Source of the DNA: Synechococcus sp. JA-2-3B'a(2-13)
GTDB lineage: Bacteria > Cyanobacteriota > Cyanobacteriia > Thermostichales > Thermostichaceae
Assembly (NCBI RefSeq): GCF_000013225.1
Contig: NC_007776.1
Span: 1,827,001 to 1,891,000, forward strand
DNA length: 64,000 nucleotides
Direction: 5' to 3'
A program made the position numbers and the translations under genes. Of this stretch, positions 44,541 to 54,750 are shown one piece after another (position 1 is the first letter of the stretch; each line of letters opens with the position of its first letter). Below the pieces are notes generated by a model, which ran no database searches, had not been told where the DNA came from, and saw only the letters and a program-made list of their open reading frames with translations.

Positions 44541-45390
44541 CCTCTATCCTTGGTTGACCCTGGGCCTGCTGGTTCCTCTGGCCTATTGGTGTTGCTCTCG
44601 CTGGGTTTTTGCCCTGGCCGTGGTGAACTTTGGCCTGGCGTTGCAAGGGTTAGCCGAGCGTTTGGGCAGCTCTTTCCAAGGTTTAACCCTTTTGCATCTG
44701 CTTGGTGTTGCAGTTGTGTGGGGGTTGGGTCTGTGGCACCAACGCCATAAGCCTTGGCTAAGCCGGGTTTTAACTGAAGGAAGGGATCCAGAGCTTCCCG
44801 GCGAGCTGGAGCAAGGCTTGGATTTGGCCCCGACGGCCCAGAACTTGGCTCTGCTGGGGTTGGGTGTCCTGCTCTATGTCTGGAGCTTTGTCGGGACGTG
44901 GGTCGATCTTTCCGAGGATCCCCTCTGGAACGCTGGGGATCCCTGGGCGAGCTTGTCGGCAGTGGGGTTGCTGCTGCTGACGGGCTGGGGCTGGTGGCAG
45001 GGTTGGCAGGAGAAGAGATCCCAGCCCGTTTCGTCTTGGCTGAAGGATGCTGCTGTTCTGATTTCTCTGGTTGCCTTGGCGCTTTTGCTGGGGATCGGCA
45101 GCGCTGTGCCTTTGAACGTGACGGCAGGAGCAGCCTTGGTCCTCTTTGCCCCCTGGATAGTGACCTTGCTGTTGCTGGGGCTGTCAGCAGTGCTCTGCTG
45201 GGAAGGGCTACAGCAAGGGCGGCGGGGGCGCTTCTGGCAGGGACTGTTGGGGCTAACCCTGGTGGTGCTGACCCGCTTTTTCGAGTACCCAACCGGCCTG
45301 TTGGCCAAGTCGGCGGTGTTGGTGGCCTGTGGGATCGGGGTGATCTGGATTGGGCTGAAGTTTGAGCGGCGCATCTTCTCCAGATCCTAA
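44515..45390 (+). CDS. Polytopic membrane protein, N-terminus derived from a repeat
   Basis: 291 residues, mostly hydrophobic, with about eight predicted spans (for example LTLGLLVPLAYWCCSRWVFA near the N-terminus and SAVLVACGIGVIWIGLKFER near the end). The C-terminal half loosely resembles DUF2157-like membrane proteins, but I do not name a family. The first eight or so codons come from the end of repeat copy 2 (TTG start at 44515), so the original start may have been lost and the annotated one is uncertain. Confidence 0.65.
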   Translation: MSLLLTRVILYPWLTLGLLVPLAYWCCSRWVFALAVVNFGLALQGLAERLGSSFQGLTLLHLLGVAVVWGLGLWHQRHKPWLSRVLTEGRDPELPGELEQGLDLAPTAQNLALLGLGVLLYVWSFVGTWVDLSEDPLWNAGDPWASLSAVGLLLLTGWGWWQGWQEKRSQPVSSWLKDAAVLISLVALALLLGIGSAVPLNVTAGAALVLFAPWIVTLLLLGLSAVLCWEGLQQGRRGRFWQGLLGLTLVVLTRFFEYPTGLLAKSAVLVACGIGVIWIGLKFERRIFSRS

Positions 45391-45625
45391 GTTTTCTTTC
45401 CCTTCTGGGAAGCCAAGTCCGCTTGGTTTAATTTGGTTTAACTAAGCGCACCTTAAGGCAAAGACCTAAATTAAGCTTAATTAAATTTCACAAGGTTTGA
45501 GGAACCTGCTCGTATTCCGGAAAGTCTTTGCTACCAGATTCCAGATTATTTTTCCTCTCCGTCGGCTTTAGCTGTAACTGAGGAAGAACGGGCATCTCTA
45601 TACTTTTAAGGTTTGGAGAACACAG
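45391..45625. promoter_or_regulatory. AT-rich upstream region of a secreted-protein gene
   Basis: 235 bp, markedly AT-rich, with the near-repeat TTGGTTTAATTTGGTTTAAC at 45423-45442 and TTAAGCTTAATTAAATTT around 45472-45489. It probably contains the promoter for the gene at 45626; GGAGAACACAG just before the ATG gives a ribosome site. Confidence 0.4.
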
Positions 45626-46387
45626 ATGAAAGCAGGACTTCACTTGGGCATTTTGGCTCTACTACTCACACCGTTTTGGGAGAGTGGTTTTCTTCCAGGT
45701 ACTGCCTTGGCTCGAGATCATTTTTTGGTGGCTCAGGCCCCGGAGCCAGCTAGGCAGCCTATGCCTTCTGTGCCTAGATCGATACCCTCCCCAGTTCCCA
45801 TAGCTCCGGCAGAATCCTCAGAAACTGTAGATGAGCTATTCCGCCAGGTTCCTTTCCCCCCTTCGCCAAGACCTCTGCCTGGCCTTCCGTGCTCGAGACC
45901 CATGGTGTTGCGCTCAGTAACCCTCAGCGCTCCTCCGCCAAACCCTGCTTCACCCCTTCAATCGGAGCTTCCAGCCCAGATTTGGACAACTCTCCAGGGC
46001 CCTTTCGGGACAGTCAACTGGGGAGAGCCCCAAGCCAATAAACTCTTTGCTCATACCTTCCAATGGAGCCCCCCTTGTAAAACCGGCTGCCGGATGGGAG
46101 GCACCCTTACGTTTACCTATCGCAATAACTTGCAGGCAACAAGTAACACAACTCCTGATGCCGGGAACGACAAGTACTACCTATACAACGGCGGGACTTT
46201 AACTCAAGCGGGGTTTTTGTATACTTCCCCAAGTCCGCCTGGCCAAACCTTCACCAAAACTCTAACCCTCTCGCCGGCAGAGATTGCCAACAACCGAGTG
46301 ACCTTAGTAGTTCAAGATGATACGGCGGTTTTGCAAGCTAAGCTAGAGCTTAGATACTGCTGCTGCGAATGCGAATTTCCTATTTGA
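45626..46387 (+). CDS. Hypothetical secreted protein, cysteine-rich C-terminus
   Basis: 253 residues. Signal peptide KAGLHLGILALLLTPFWESG with cleavage after an ALA-like site near residue 29. A proline-rich stretch (about 35-95) is followed by a beta-rich domain: GTLTFTYRNNLQATSN, YLYNGGTLTQAGFLYTSPSP, TLTLSPAEIANNRVTLVVQD, and the end CCCECEFPI. The pattern looks like a secreted structural or binding domain; no family recognised. A strong terminator follows at 46402-46431. Confidence 0.7.
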   Translation: MKAGLHLGILALLLTPFWESGFLPGTALARDHFLVAQAPEPARQPMPSVPRSIPSPVPIAPAESSETVDELFRQVPFPPSPRPLPGLPCSRPMVLRSVTLSAPPPNPASPLQSELPAQIWTTLQGPFGTVNWGEPQANKLFAHTFQWSPPCKTGCRMGGTLTFTYRNNLQATSNTTPDAGNDKYYLYNGGTLTQAGFLYTSPSPPGQTFTKTLTLSPAEIANNRVTLVVQDDTAVLQAKLELRYCCCECEFPI

Positions 46388-46401
46388 GTGCAATTCACGT
46401 A

Positions 46402-46431
46402 GGGGGGACTTCATTGTTCCCCCTTTTCTTC
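46402..46431 (+). terminator. Rho-independent terminator after the secreted-protein gene
   Basis: Stem GGGGGA (46403-46408) / TCCCCC (46418-46423) with a nine-base loop, followed by TTTTCTT. A second perfect palindrome CTTCAGCT / AGCTGAAG lies at 46428-46449 and could serve the convergent hemC transcript, although it has no T-run on that strand. Confidence 0.75.
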
Positions 46432-46482
46432 AGCTGACCCTAGCTGAAGTTCTCAAAGCCTACTCAGAAAAAGTAGGAAAGC

Positions 46483-47469
46483 CTAACGGCGGGCCTGGGC
46501 AAAAATGGCTTGCAAAATCTCGTCGGCCCCCTGCTGTTTTAGCTTTTCTGCAAGAGCCATCCCCACTGCCTCGGGATCGGCGGTGGATCCCGTCTGAGTA
46601 TCGCGGATGAGCCGCCGGCCATCCAGGTCGGCCACCATACCGGTTAGGTGCAGCGCCTCCCCTTGGACTTGGCTGTGAACGCCAATGGGCACTTGACACC
46701 CTCCTTCCAAAGCCCGCAGGAAAGCTCGCTCTGCCAAGCAGCGGGCTGTGGCCTCCGCATCGGCCAAGGGTCGGATAAGCTCCAGAATCCGCTCATCTCC
46801 CTGCCGACACTCGATTCCCAGGGATCCCTGCCCAACCGCGTACAGAGACACGCCGGGATCCAGCACCTCGTGGATCCGGTCGGCTTTGCCCAGACGCTTC
46901 AAGCCGGCCACCGCCAAAATCAGGCCGTCGTACTCTCCCCGCTCCAGCTTGGCCAAGCGGGTGTTGAGGTTGCCCCGCACATCCTTAAAGTGCAAGTGGG
47001 GAAAGGCATGGCGCAGTTGGGCCAGCCGCCGCAGCGATGAAGTGCCGATCACCGTCCCCTCTGGCAGGGTGGCCAGTCGGTAATCCCGGAACTTTTCCCC
47101 CACCACCAAAGCATCCAGGGGATCCTCCCGCCGCGTGATCGCCCCCAACACCAAGCCCTCCGGCAGGCGAGTGGGCAAGTCTTTAAGGCTGTGTACCGCC
47201 AAGTCGCTGCTGCCGTTGAGCAGGCTAACCTCCAATTCCTTGGTAAAGAGACCTTTGTCTCCAATTTTGGCCAGGGCTACATCCAGGATGATGTCTCCCT
47301 GGGTGGAGAGGGTGTTGAGCTCCAGAGGTAATCCCGGATGGTGTTCTTGCAACTGACCCATCACCCACTGGGTCTGCACCAAAGCCAACTCGCTTTTTCG
47401 AGAGGCGATCCGCACCGGCTTGGTGATCCCAGCAGAGGGTTTGAAGGGGGTCGAAGCCAGTTCACTCAT
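46483..47469 (-). CDS. hemC: Hydroxymethylbilane synthase (porphobilinogen deaminase)
   Basis: 328 residues from ATG 47469. Polymerises four porphobilinogens for heme and chlorophyll. Motifs: [69 protein letters not shown] and the dipyrromethane-cofactor cysteine region [21 protein letters not shown] longer frame to 47490 is open, but the chosen ATG fits the family. Confidence 0.96.
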   Translation of the reverse strand: MSELASTPFKPSAGITKPVRIASRKSELALVQTQWVMGQLQEHHPGLPLELNTLSTQGDIILDVALAKIGDKGLFTKELEVSLLNGSSDLAVHSLKDLPTRLPEGLVLGAITRREDPLDALVVGEKFRDYRLATLPEGTVIGTSSLRRLAQLRHAFPHLHFKDVRGNLNTRLAKLERGEYDGLILAVAGLKRLGKADRIHEVLDPGVSLYAVGQGSLGIECRQGDERILELIRPLADAEATARCLAERAFLRALEGGCQVPIGVHSQVQGEALHLTGMVADLDGRRLIRDTQTGSTADPEAVGMALAEKLKQQGADEILQAIFAQARR

Positions 47470-47747
47470 GGCTGCCGCAAAAAAGAACACTGCCTCTCAC
47501 GCTAGCCGAATCTGTGCCAGGGCAAGGCGGCGGCCTTTAAGATCCTTAACCAAAATTGCAGTTTCCCGAAATCAAGACTTTACCGCAGGGATCCCAGCCG
47601 GTAGGATAAGTAGATGGATTCTCCGGCTCGGCGGGGGAGGATCCGGTCTGTCAAGCTCCTCTTCCCCAACCCCAGAGCTTTTGAGGGGAGCTTTCTACAA
47701 TGGGCACAAGCCCCTGGTTTGGTTGGTCGTCTGCCTGGATGAGTCTT

Positions 47748-48209
47748 ATGGAAGAAAACAACGTCAGCAACGGCACTCAATTACTGCTCAAACGCAACAT
47801 TCCCGTTAAGGTGGTGGTCACACCCCTTTGGAAAAAGGAAATGCAGGAGCAATTGGAGCGGCAGATCGAAGCCACCGATGCTCAGATGCAACAGCTGGAG
47901 TTTCAGGGCAAGCGGGCTATTGCCGAACTGGAGAAACAGAGCCCCAACCCCAACAGCCCCCAAGTGCTCCAACAGGTGGAAGCGGTGAAAAGCCGCGTGA
48001 ACGAGCAGAAAATCCGCCTCTTGGATCAGAAAAACCAATTGTTGCAGCAGATCAACCAACTGAGCACCCTGGAGCTTAACCAAGAAGTGCTGCAAGGCAA
48101 TGTGGAGAGCTTCTTCCGAGTCCAAAAAGGAGACAACCTGATCCAGAAAATGCAGGTCGAGATCCTTCTGGAAGATGGGGTGATCAAAGAGATTCGCGGT
48201 AACCCATAG
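47748..48209 (+). CDS. YlqD-family protein
   Basis: 153 residues from ATG 47748; ATG 47739 is three codons upstream. The N-terminus LLLKRNIPVKVVVTPLWKKE is followed by a coiled coil (about residues 30-105, QLERQIEATDAQMQQLEF) and a C-terminal beta part QKGDNLIQKMQVEILLEDGV. The family is found in Firmicutes and cyanobacteria and is uncharacterised. It is divergent from hemC. Confidence 0.75.
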   Translation: MEENNVSNGTQLLLKRNIPVKVVVTPLWKKEMQEQLERQIEATDAQMQQLEFQGKRAIAELEKQSPNPNSPQVLQQVEAVKSRVNEQKIRLLDQKNQLLQQINQLSTLELNQEVLQGNVESFFRVQKGDNLIQKMQVEILLEDGVIKEIRGNP

Positions 48210-48396
48210 GCTACTCACCCCCTTGCCGGAGAAGCGGCAGTCGGGATCCCCAATTTTTCTCGCCTGTAGGTTCTCGAGAACTCCGTTTCGCCAACACAAT
48301 GGGTGACAATAGGTAACAACCTCTTAACGGCCTTTGGGTTAACGCTTGGGCAGGCTGGTGAGGTTGGGTAGCGTTGTCGCCCGTGGGAGGATCCCC

Positions 48397-49878
48397 ATGT
48401 CTGAGTTTGTCTGGTCAGAGCCAGAGCCTCTCGAGGATCTTCATCTTCCCGATTGGTTGCTCACCTCGGCCCAGCGCCGCCGTCTCAAGGCTCTGCTGGT
48501 TCTGGCCATGGTGTGGGGGTTGGTCAGCCTGATGCATGTGGTGCCGACGGCCCGTTGGATCACCGTTGGTTTGGCCACGTTCATGGTGATCCACATTAGC
48601 CGCTTATTTCGCCTGCAACCGGCGACCTCCCTGCCCCCTCTGAGACTTCCTCCTGCCGCTGCGACCCGCCGGGATCCCAGGTCAACAGATAACAGCGATG
48701 ACCCTAACAACAATGACTCTGTCCTGCCAATGCAACGGGATGGGCAGAGCGGGCTTTCTGAGTTGGGCGGGCTGGCCTTGCCCCGTGTGGCTGTGTTGAT
48801 CCCAGCCAAGAATGAGAGCGCAGTGCTCCCACGGCTGTTGCACAGCTTGACCCAGCTCCGTTACCCCACCAGCCATCTGGAGCTGTGGGCCATCGACGAC
48901 AACAGCAGCGATGCCACCCCTGAAGTTCTGCGGGAAGCCCAAAAGTGGATCCCGCATCTGCGGGTTTACCGGCGGCAGCCGGGGCGGGGCGGGGGCAAGT
49001 CCGGTGCCCTCAACGAGGTACTGCCCCTGACTCAAGGGGAGATCATCCTGGTCTGCGATGCCGATGCTGTGGTGCCCTCGGATTTTCTTGCCCGCACTCT
49101 GCCCTTGTTTGTTCAAGTGGGAAGCCTGCGCAGCCGTTTCAGCAGACGGACGGTAGGCGCTGTCCAGGTGCGCAAGGCCCTGAGCAACCCCAGCGTCAAC
49201 TTCTGGACTCTGGGGCAGGTGGCGGAAATGGCCTCTGATGCTTACTTCCAGCAGCAGCGCGTGGCTGTGAGGGGTATTGGCGAGCTACGCGGCAATGGCC
49301 AACTGGTGCGGCGAGATGTTTTGGAAAAGTGCGGCGGCTGGAACGAGGCCACCCTCACTGACGACTTGGATCTCACCTTTAAGCTGCACCTGGCGGGCGT
49401 AGATATCGCCTTTCTGCCAGAGCCGGCCATCGTCGAAGAAGGGGTCACCTCTTGGAAAAGCCTCTGGCACCAGCGCTGCCGCTGGGCAGAAGGGGGCTAC
49501 CAGCGCTATCTCGACTACTGGCCAGGGATCCTCGGTCGCCGGATGGGGATGGCCAAAACAGTAGATCTCTGGGCCTTCTTTATTTCTCAGTACTTGCTGC
49601 CGATGGCCTTGGTTCCCGATACCCTCTGGGTGCTGTTGACGGGCCACTCCTCGGTGCTGCTCCCCTTGAACGCTCTGGTGATGGGCTGCTTGACGGTGGC
49701 TTTTTACCGGGGGCTACGCCAGGTGGAGGGCTTGCGCGGACGGCGACTTTGGTGGCACACCGCCCTGGGCTTGGTCTACATGCTCCACTGGCTGCCGGTT
49801 ATGATCGCCACAACCGCTCGCATGTGTGTACAGCCCAAGCGCCTAAGGTGGGTGAAAACTGTTCATCACGGCGCTTGA
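48397..49878 (+). CDS. Family 2 glycosyltransferase, membrane-bound
   Basis: 493 residues from ATG 48397, preceded by GGGAGG at a good spacing. Two N-terminal spans (about 40-85), a variable linker rich in Asn/Asp, then the GT-A domain: VAVLIPAKNESAVLPRLLHS, the DDNSSD motif, LVCDADAVVPSDFLA, the acceptor-site TDDLDLTFKL and the QRCRWAEGGYQRYLDYW processivity-type motif. C-terminal spans follow. Resembles cellulose-synthase-like or glycolipid-forming enzymes; product unknown. Confidence 0.85.
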   Translation: MSEFVWSEPEPLEDLHLPDWLLTSAQRRRLKALLVLAMVWGLVSLMHVVPTARWITVGLATFMVIHISRLFRLQPATSLPPLRLPPAAATRRDPRSTDNSDDPNNNDSVLPMQRDGQSGLSELGGLALPRVAVLIPAKNESAVLPRLLHSLTQLRYPTSHLELWAIDDNSSDATPEVLREAQKWIPHLRVYRRQPGRGGGKSGALNEVLPLTQGEIILVCDADAVVPSDFLARTLPLFVQVGSLRSRFSRRTVGAVQVRKALSNPSVNFWTLGQVAEMASDAYFQQQRVAVRGIGELRGNGQLVRRDVLEKCGGWNEATLTDDLDLTFKLHLAGVDIAFLPEPAIVEEGVTSWKSLWHQRCRWAEGGYQRYLDYWPGILGRRMGMAKTVDLWAFFISQYLLPMALVPDTLWVLLTGHSSVLLPLNALVMGCLTVAFYRGLRQVEGLRGRRLWWHTALGLVYMLHWLPVMIATTARMCVQPKRLRWVKTVHHGA

Positions 49879-50934
<1,056 letters not shown>

Positions 50935-50967
50935 TCGGGTATCTGGAGCTGAGGGTAGACCATCTCT

Positions 50968-52275
50968 GTGCTGGATCTGAAGCTGCTGCGGGATCGCCCT
51001 GAACAAGTACGCCAAGCCCTGCAAAATCGCCGGGCCACAGTCGATCTGGACGGGATCCTGCAGTTGGATCGGGAGCGGCGGCAGTTGGAGACCCGCAAGG
51101 GATCCCTGCAGGCCGAAAGCAACAGCCTCGGCAAAAAAGTCGGCGAGATCATCCGCCAGGGGGCGGATCCCCAAGGCCCCGAAGTGGCGGCCCTGCGGCA
51201 GCGGGGGGTGGATCTCAAGGCCGAGATTGCCCAACTGGAGCAGCAGGAACGGGAGCTGGAAGAGGAGATTCGTGCTCGGCTGCTTACCCTGCCCAATTTG
51301 CCCCTGCCCAGCGTGCCGGTTGGCCGAGATGAGGCCGACAATGTAGAGGTGCGCCGCTGGGGTGAGGAGCTAAAGCCGGCCCATCCTGTCCTTCCCCATG
51401 ACGAGATTGCCGAAAAACTGGGGTTGCTGGAGATTGGCCGTGCGGTCAAAGTGGCCCAAAGCCGCTTTGTGGCTATGGTAGGGGCGGGCGCGGCCCTGGA
51501 ACGGGCCTTGATTGCCATGATGCTGGAGCGCCACATTGCAGCCGGCTACACCGAGGTGATCCCGCCCTTTTTGGTCAACAGCGCTGCTTTACAGGGGACG
51601 GGGCAATTGCCCAAGTTCGCCGAAGATAGTTTTCGCTGTGCTGATGACGACCTGTGGCTGATCCCGACCGCGGAAGTTCCCCTCACCAACCTGTACCGGG
51701 ATGAGATGATCCCTGCAGAGTCTCTTCCTCTCTACTTCTGTGCTTACACCCCATGTTTTCGCCGCGAGGCGGGCAGCTATGGCCGCGACACCAAGGGGCT
51801 GATCCGATTGCACCAATTTCAAAAAGTGGAGCTGGTCAAGGTCACTCGCCCAGATCAATCGGAAGCCGAACACGAGAAGCTGGTGCAGGATGCCGAGGCC
51901 ATCTTACAGATGCTGGAGCTGCCCTACCGGGTGGTGGAGCTGTGTAGCGGCGATTTGGGCTTTGCGGCAGCCCGCTGCTTTGACTTGGAGGTGTGGTTCC
52001 CCTCCCAAAATCAATACCGCGAGATCTCCAGTTGCTCCAACTGCTGGGACTTTCAGGCCCGCCGTGCTAACCTGCGCTACAAAGAAGCCGGCCAGAAAGG
52101 CACCCAGTTTGTCCACACCCTGAACGGATCTGGCTTGGCGGTGGGGCGCTCTCTGGCTGCCCTGCTGGAAAATCACCAACAGCCGGATGGCTCGATTCGC
52201 ATTCCCAAGGCGCTGCGTCCCTTTCTCAGCTCCCGGTTTCTCTCGGAAGACGGGATCCTCATTCCTGCTGCCTGA
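50968..52275 (+). CDS. serS: Serine--tRNA ligase
   Basis: 435 residues; start is GTG 50968 ([20 protein letters not shown]). N-terminal coiled-coil arm (about 30-100) that binds tRNA-Ser, then the class II core: motif 2 in [20 protein letters not shown] with [14 protein letters not shown], and motif 3 in [20 protein letters not shown]. Confidence 0.97.
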   Translation: MLDLKLLRDRPEQVRQALQNRRATVDLDGILQLDRERRQLETRKGSLQAESNSLGKKVGEIIRQGADPQGPEVAALRQRGVDLKAEIAQLEQQERELEEEIRARLLTLPNLPLPSVPVGRDEADNVEVRRWGEELKPAHPVLPHDEIAEKLGLLEIGRAVKVAQSRFVAMVGAGAALERALIAMMLERHIAAGYTEVIPPFLVNSAALQGTGQLPKFAEDSFRCADDDLWLIPTAEVPLTNLYRDEMIPAESLPLYFCAYTPCFRREAGSYGRDTKGLIRLHQFQKVELVKVTRPDQSEAEHEKLVQDAEAILQMLELPYRVVELCSGDLGFAAARCFDLEVWFPSQNQYREISSCSNCWDFQARRANLRYKEAGQKGTQFVHTLNGSGLAVGRSLAALLENHQQPDGSIRIPKALRPFLSSRFLSEDGILIPAA

Positions 52276-52608
52276 GCTCAAACTCAACAAGATTGGATTG
52301 AGATGCTCCTGCCCAGATAGGCGGGTGTTCCCATCTTTTCTCCGACGACGGAGAATTGCAAGCTGTCTCACGGCAGTTTTTTGAAACCTCTGAAATGAAC
52401 AACCTTGACCTGCCCCCGGCTCTAAAGGGCGAGGATCCCTAACACTTCACAGAGACGATCCACCTGACGGTAGCCTCAATCTTTAGGGTCATTTCAAGTT
52501 AGGTTGAGACACTTCCCAAGTGCTCTGCGGTACCGCTTCCGCTATGCAAAAGGGGAGAGGAGCTAGGAAGCAATGCATTCCTACCTTCCTGCCGGGCTGT
52601 CCTTCCGC
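52276..52608. other. Gene-free spacer with a possible transposon-end relic
   Basis: 333 bp between convergent serS and the phasin-like gene. The segment around 52402-52440 (CCTTGACCTGCCCCCGGCTC then TAAAGGGCGAGG) resembles hairpin ends of IS200/IS605-type elements, but no transposase or second end is visible. Otherwise nothing recognisable; a clear terminator was not found. Confidence 0.3.
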
Positions 52609-53013
52609 TCAAGATTTGCCCTTGAGGCGATCCAACTCAGCTTGCAATTCGGCGATCTTCTGGCGCAGACGGGCCGCTTCCGAAAGTTCGATGGCCGTGC
52701 CTGCCTCGCCCTCGGTATCGCTAATGTCATCAATGGTGATCTTGCGGGGGCCGGCAGTTTGTCTGTATTCCCCCTTGCGGTTGGCGTTGGCAGCGATGGC
52801 ATCCATGTAAGCCCGCGCCTCCTCAGCGGTCATCGCCCCCCGCTCCACCAGCTCGTCCACCAAAGCTTGCGCCTGCTTGCGCAATTCCATCAGACGGCTA
52901 CCCGCTTTGCCAGCCACCTTGGCAGCATTATCCGCGGCCACAGCGGCCAGACCCATGCCGAGGTAGAAAGCCTTTTGAGCCCAGTTGGCGAGGGGATTGT
53001 CTGTCTCGGACAT
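52609..53013 (-). CDS. Phasin-like small helical protein
   Basis: 134 residues from ATG 53013 (MSETDNPLANWAQKAFYLGM). A hydrophobic/amphipathic N-terminal helix, then LMELRKQAQALVDELVERGA, MTAEEARAYMDAIA and a C-terminal leucine-zipper-like coiled coil ARLRQKIAELQAELDRLKG. The pattern fits the phasin-like family (poly(3-hydroxybutyrate) granule-type or related). It follows the ccm operon on the same strand about 240 bp later, but no functional link is shown. Confidence 0.6.
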   Translation of the reverse strand: MSETDNPLANWAQKAFYLGMGLAAVAADNAAKVAGKAGSRLMELRKQAQALVDELVERGAMTAEEARAYMDAIAANANRKGEYRQTAGPRKITIDDISDTEGEAGTAIELSEAARLRQKIAELQAELDRLKGKS

Positions 53014-53251
53014 TGCTAGGACAAGGGGGAGAAAGGCGAGAAGGGGAATGACCCAGCAGAGAGGAAAGTGGGGTAGCAAAGGGCGACCCGGGTTGACGCG
53101 CCTGCTCTGAGCATCCCGTGGTGCTGCTATCTTCCGATCCTGACACGGTTTGGGCGTCGGAGCTGCACGGACCCAGGTCTTTCAGTAGCCTAGCATTTTT
53201 CCGTTCTGCCCTGCTCGGCTTTCTTGGGCAACAGATGGATTGCTCAGGGGG

Positions 53252-53968
53252 CTAGGGAGTTTCAGGCGGCTCCAGATAAACAGGGATCCGTTCCACAGCC
53301 GTATCGTTGCGCTGCACTTCCTGTTCCTGAACTTGAGGAAGGGTCACCGGCAAGGTCACTGGCTGGGCAACAAAACAACTGGCCACCGGCAGGGCTTGCT
53401 CCAGCTCATCCAGAGGGCGCGGGATCACCGCCACCGCGTGCAGTTCCCCAATGCGCTCTGCTTCGTACATGCCGGCATCGATGGCAATGGCCACGTTGGC
53501 TACCGTACCGCGGATAATGGCCGTACATAGGCCATCCCCAATGGTCTCGTAGGCCGCCAGTTGGACATCCGCGGTTTTGAGCATGACATCGGCAGCTCCT
53601 ACCATTGCCGGGAAGCCGCGAGTTTCCAGCAGGCCCACGGCCAAGTTACTGAGGCGGCTGTAGCCGCGGTTTTGTGCCAGTTGAGACAGCTTGCTGCTGA
53701 TCGGCAGTACCACTTCCAAGTTGGGCAGGGGGCGCGGGATCACCAAACTGGAGATCTCCTCTTGGTCAAACTGGCGGGCCAGCTCAATTCCCTCCTCAAT
53801 GGCAATGCGCACATCGGCAATTCCCCCCCGCACAATGGCTGTGCAATAGCCCCCCGAGGTTTTCTCAAAGCCGATCAGCGTCACGCCTGCCGACTTGGTC
53901 ATGGCGTCAGCAATGCGCACGATGACCGGAAAGCTGCGCGTCTGAATCAGGCCCAGGGAGGTTGACAT
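53252..53968 (-). CDS. ccmO: Carboxysome shell protein CcmO (tandem BMC domains)
   Basis: About 238 residues with two bacterial-microcompartment domains: the first begins LGLIQTRSFPVIVRIADAMT, the second VGLLETRGFPAMVGAADVML (about residue 110). CcmO is needed to close the beta-carboxysome shell. ATG 53968 is preferred to ATG 53974 because an AGG ribosome site then lies at proper distance. The C-terminal ~35 residues are a Pro/Val/Gln-rich tail. Last gene of the ccmK-K-L-M-N-O run; in many cyanobacteria ccmO is unlinked, so clustering here is notable. Confidence 0.93.
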   Translation of the reverse strand: MSTSLGLIQTRSFPVIVRIADAMTKSAGVTLIGFEKTSGGYCTAIVRGGIADVRIAIEEGIELARQFDQEEISSLVIPRPLPNLEVVLPISSKLSQLAQNRGYSRLSNLAVGLLETRGFPAMVGAADVMLKTADVQLAAYETIGDGLCTAIIRGTVANVAIAIDAGMYEAERIGELHAVAVIPRPLDELEQALPVASCFVAQPVTLPVTLPQVQEQEVQRNDTAVERIPVYLEPPETP

Positions 53969-54000
53969 CGGCATCCTAACTACTCACGCCAGTTTAGCCA

Positions 54001-54699
54001 TCAGAGCCGGCTATCCCCAGAGGAGAGCACCTGTCGATGGGGATAAATCTTGCTCAAGAGGCGATCCAATTCCCAATGGCCAGGGATCCCGTTGAGGTTG
54101 CGCGTTTTGGTCCTTGGGGAACCGGACTTTTCTTGGGTTTGCTCGGCAGCTTCCTGCCAGCGGCGGGTTTGCTTTTCAACATTGGCCACCGGAGAACTGG
54201 GTGGGGGAGACGGCTCAGGCGACATCTCTGGAGCCATTTCCACTGCCGCCGGCGAGGGCTCTGCCGGGATGGGCTTGCTGCCGCCCGCCTCCTGGAGATC
54301 GAAACCATAGGTGGGATCCCCGATCAGCGAGCCGGGGGGAATGACTGCTTGGCTGAGCACCGAACAATTCAGCACTGTGGTTTCTGAGCCGATGCAGGCG
54401 TTTTTGCCGATGGTGCCCTGCCCGATCACCAGCACCCCCATTCCCAAGGTTGCTCCCGCCTCCACGATGAGGGATCCCCCACAGGCGTGCAGAACGGATC
54501 CCATGCCGATACACGCGCCGCGCCCGATGTGAATTCGACAGCCGGGGTTGGCCCGCAGCAGCACCCCTGCCCCAATCCCCGCCCCGGCTTCCACCTGTAC
54601 CTCACCACTGACAAAATAGCGAGTTTCGTCGTTCTGGCCAGGCAAGGCGCGGAGCGTCATGGAGTTGGGCAAAGTAGAGGCCAACAAAGTGCTCCTCAT
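54001..54699 (-). CDS. ccmN: Carboxysome assembly protein CcmN
   Basis: 232 residues. N-terminal left-handed beta-helix of hexapeptide repeats (IHIGRGACIGMGSVLHACGG, GVLVIGQGTIGKNACIGSET) binds CcmM. A Pro/Ser-rich linker (about 150-190) leads to a C-terminal amphipathic peptide (HWELDRLLSKIYPHRQVLSS), the encapsulation peptide that recruits CcmK shell proteins. Order and orientation match other beta-carboxysome operons. Confidence 0.93.
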   Translation of the reverse strand: MRSTLLASTLPNSMTLRALPGQNDETRYFVSGEVQVEAGAGIGAGVLLRANPGCRIHIGRGACIGMGSVLHACGGSLIVEAGATLGMGVLVIGQGTIGKNACIGSETTVLNCSVLSQAVIPPGSLIGDPTYGFDLQEAGGSKPIPAEPSPAAVEMAPEMSPEPSPPPSSPVANVEKQTRRWQEAAEQTQEKSGSPRTKTRNLNGIPGHWELDRLLSKIYPHRQVLSSGDSRL

Positions 54700-54750
54700 C
54701 GCTGGGGGGTTGGGCTTGAACCAACAGAGGTCAAAAAAAGCTGGGATCCC

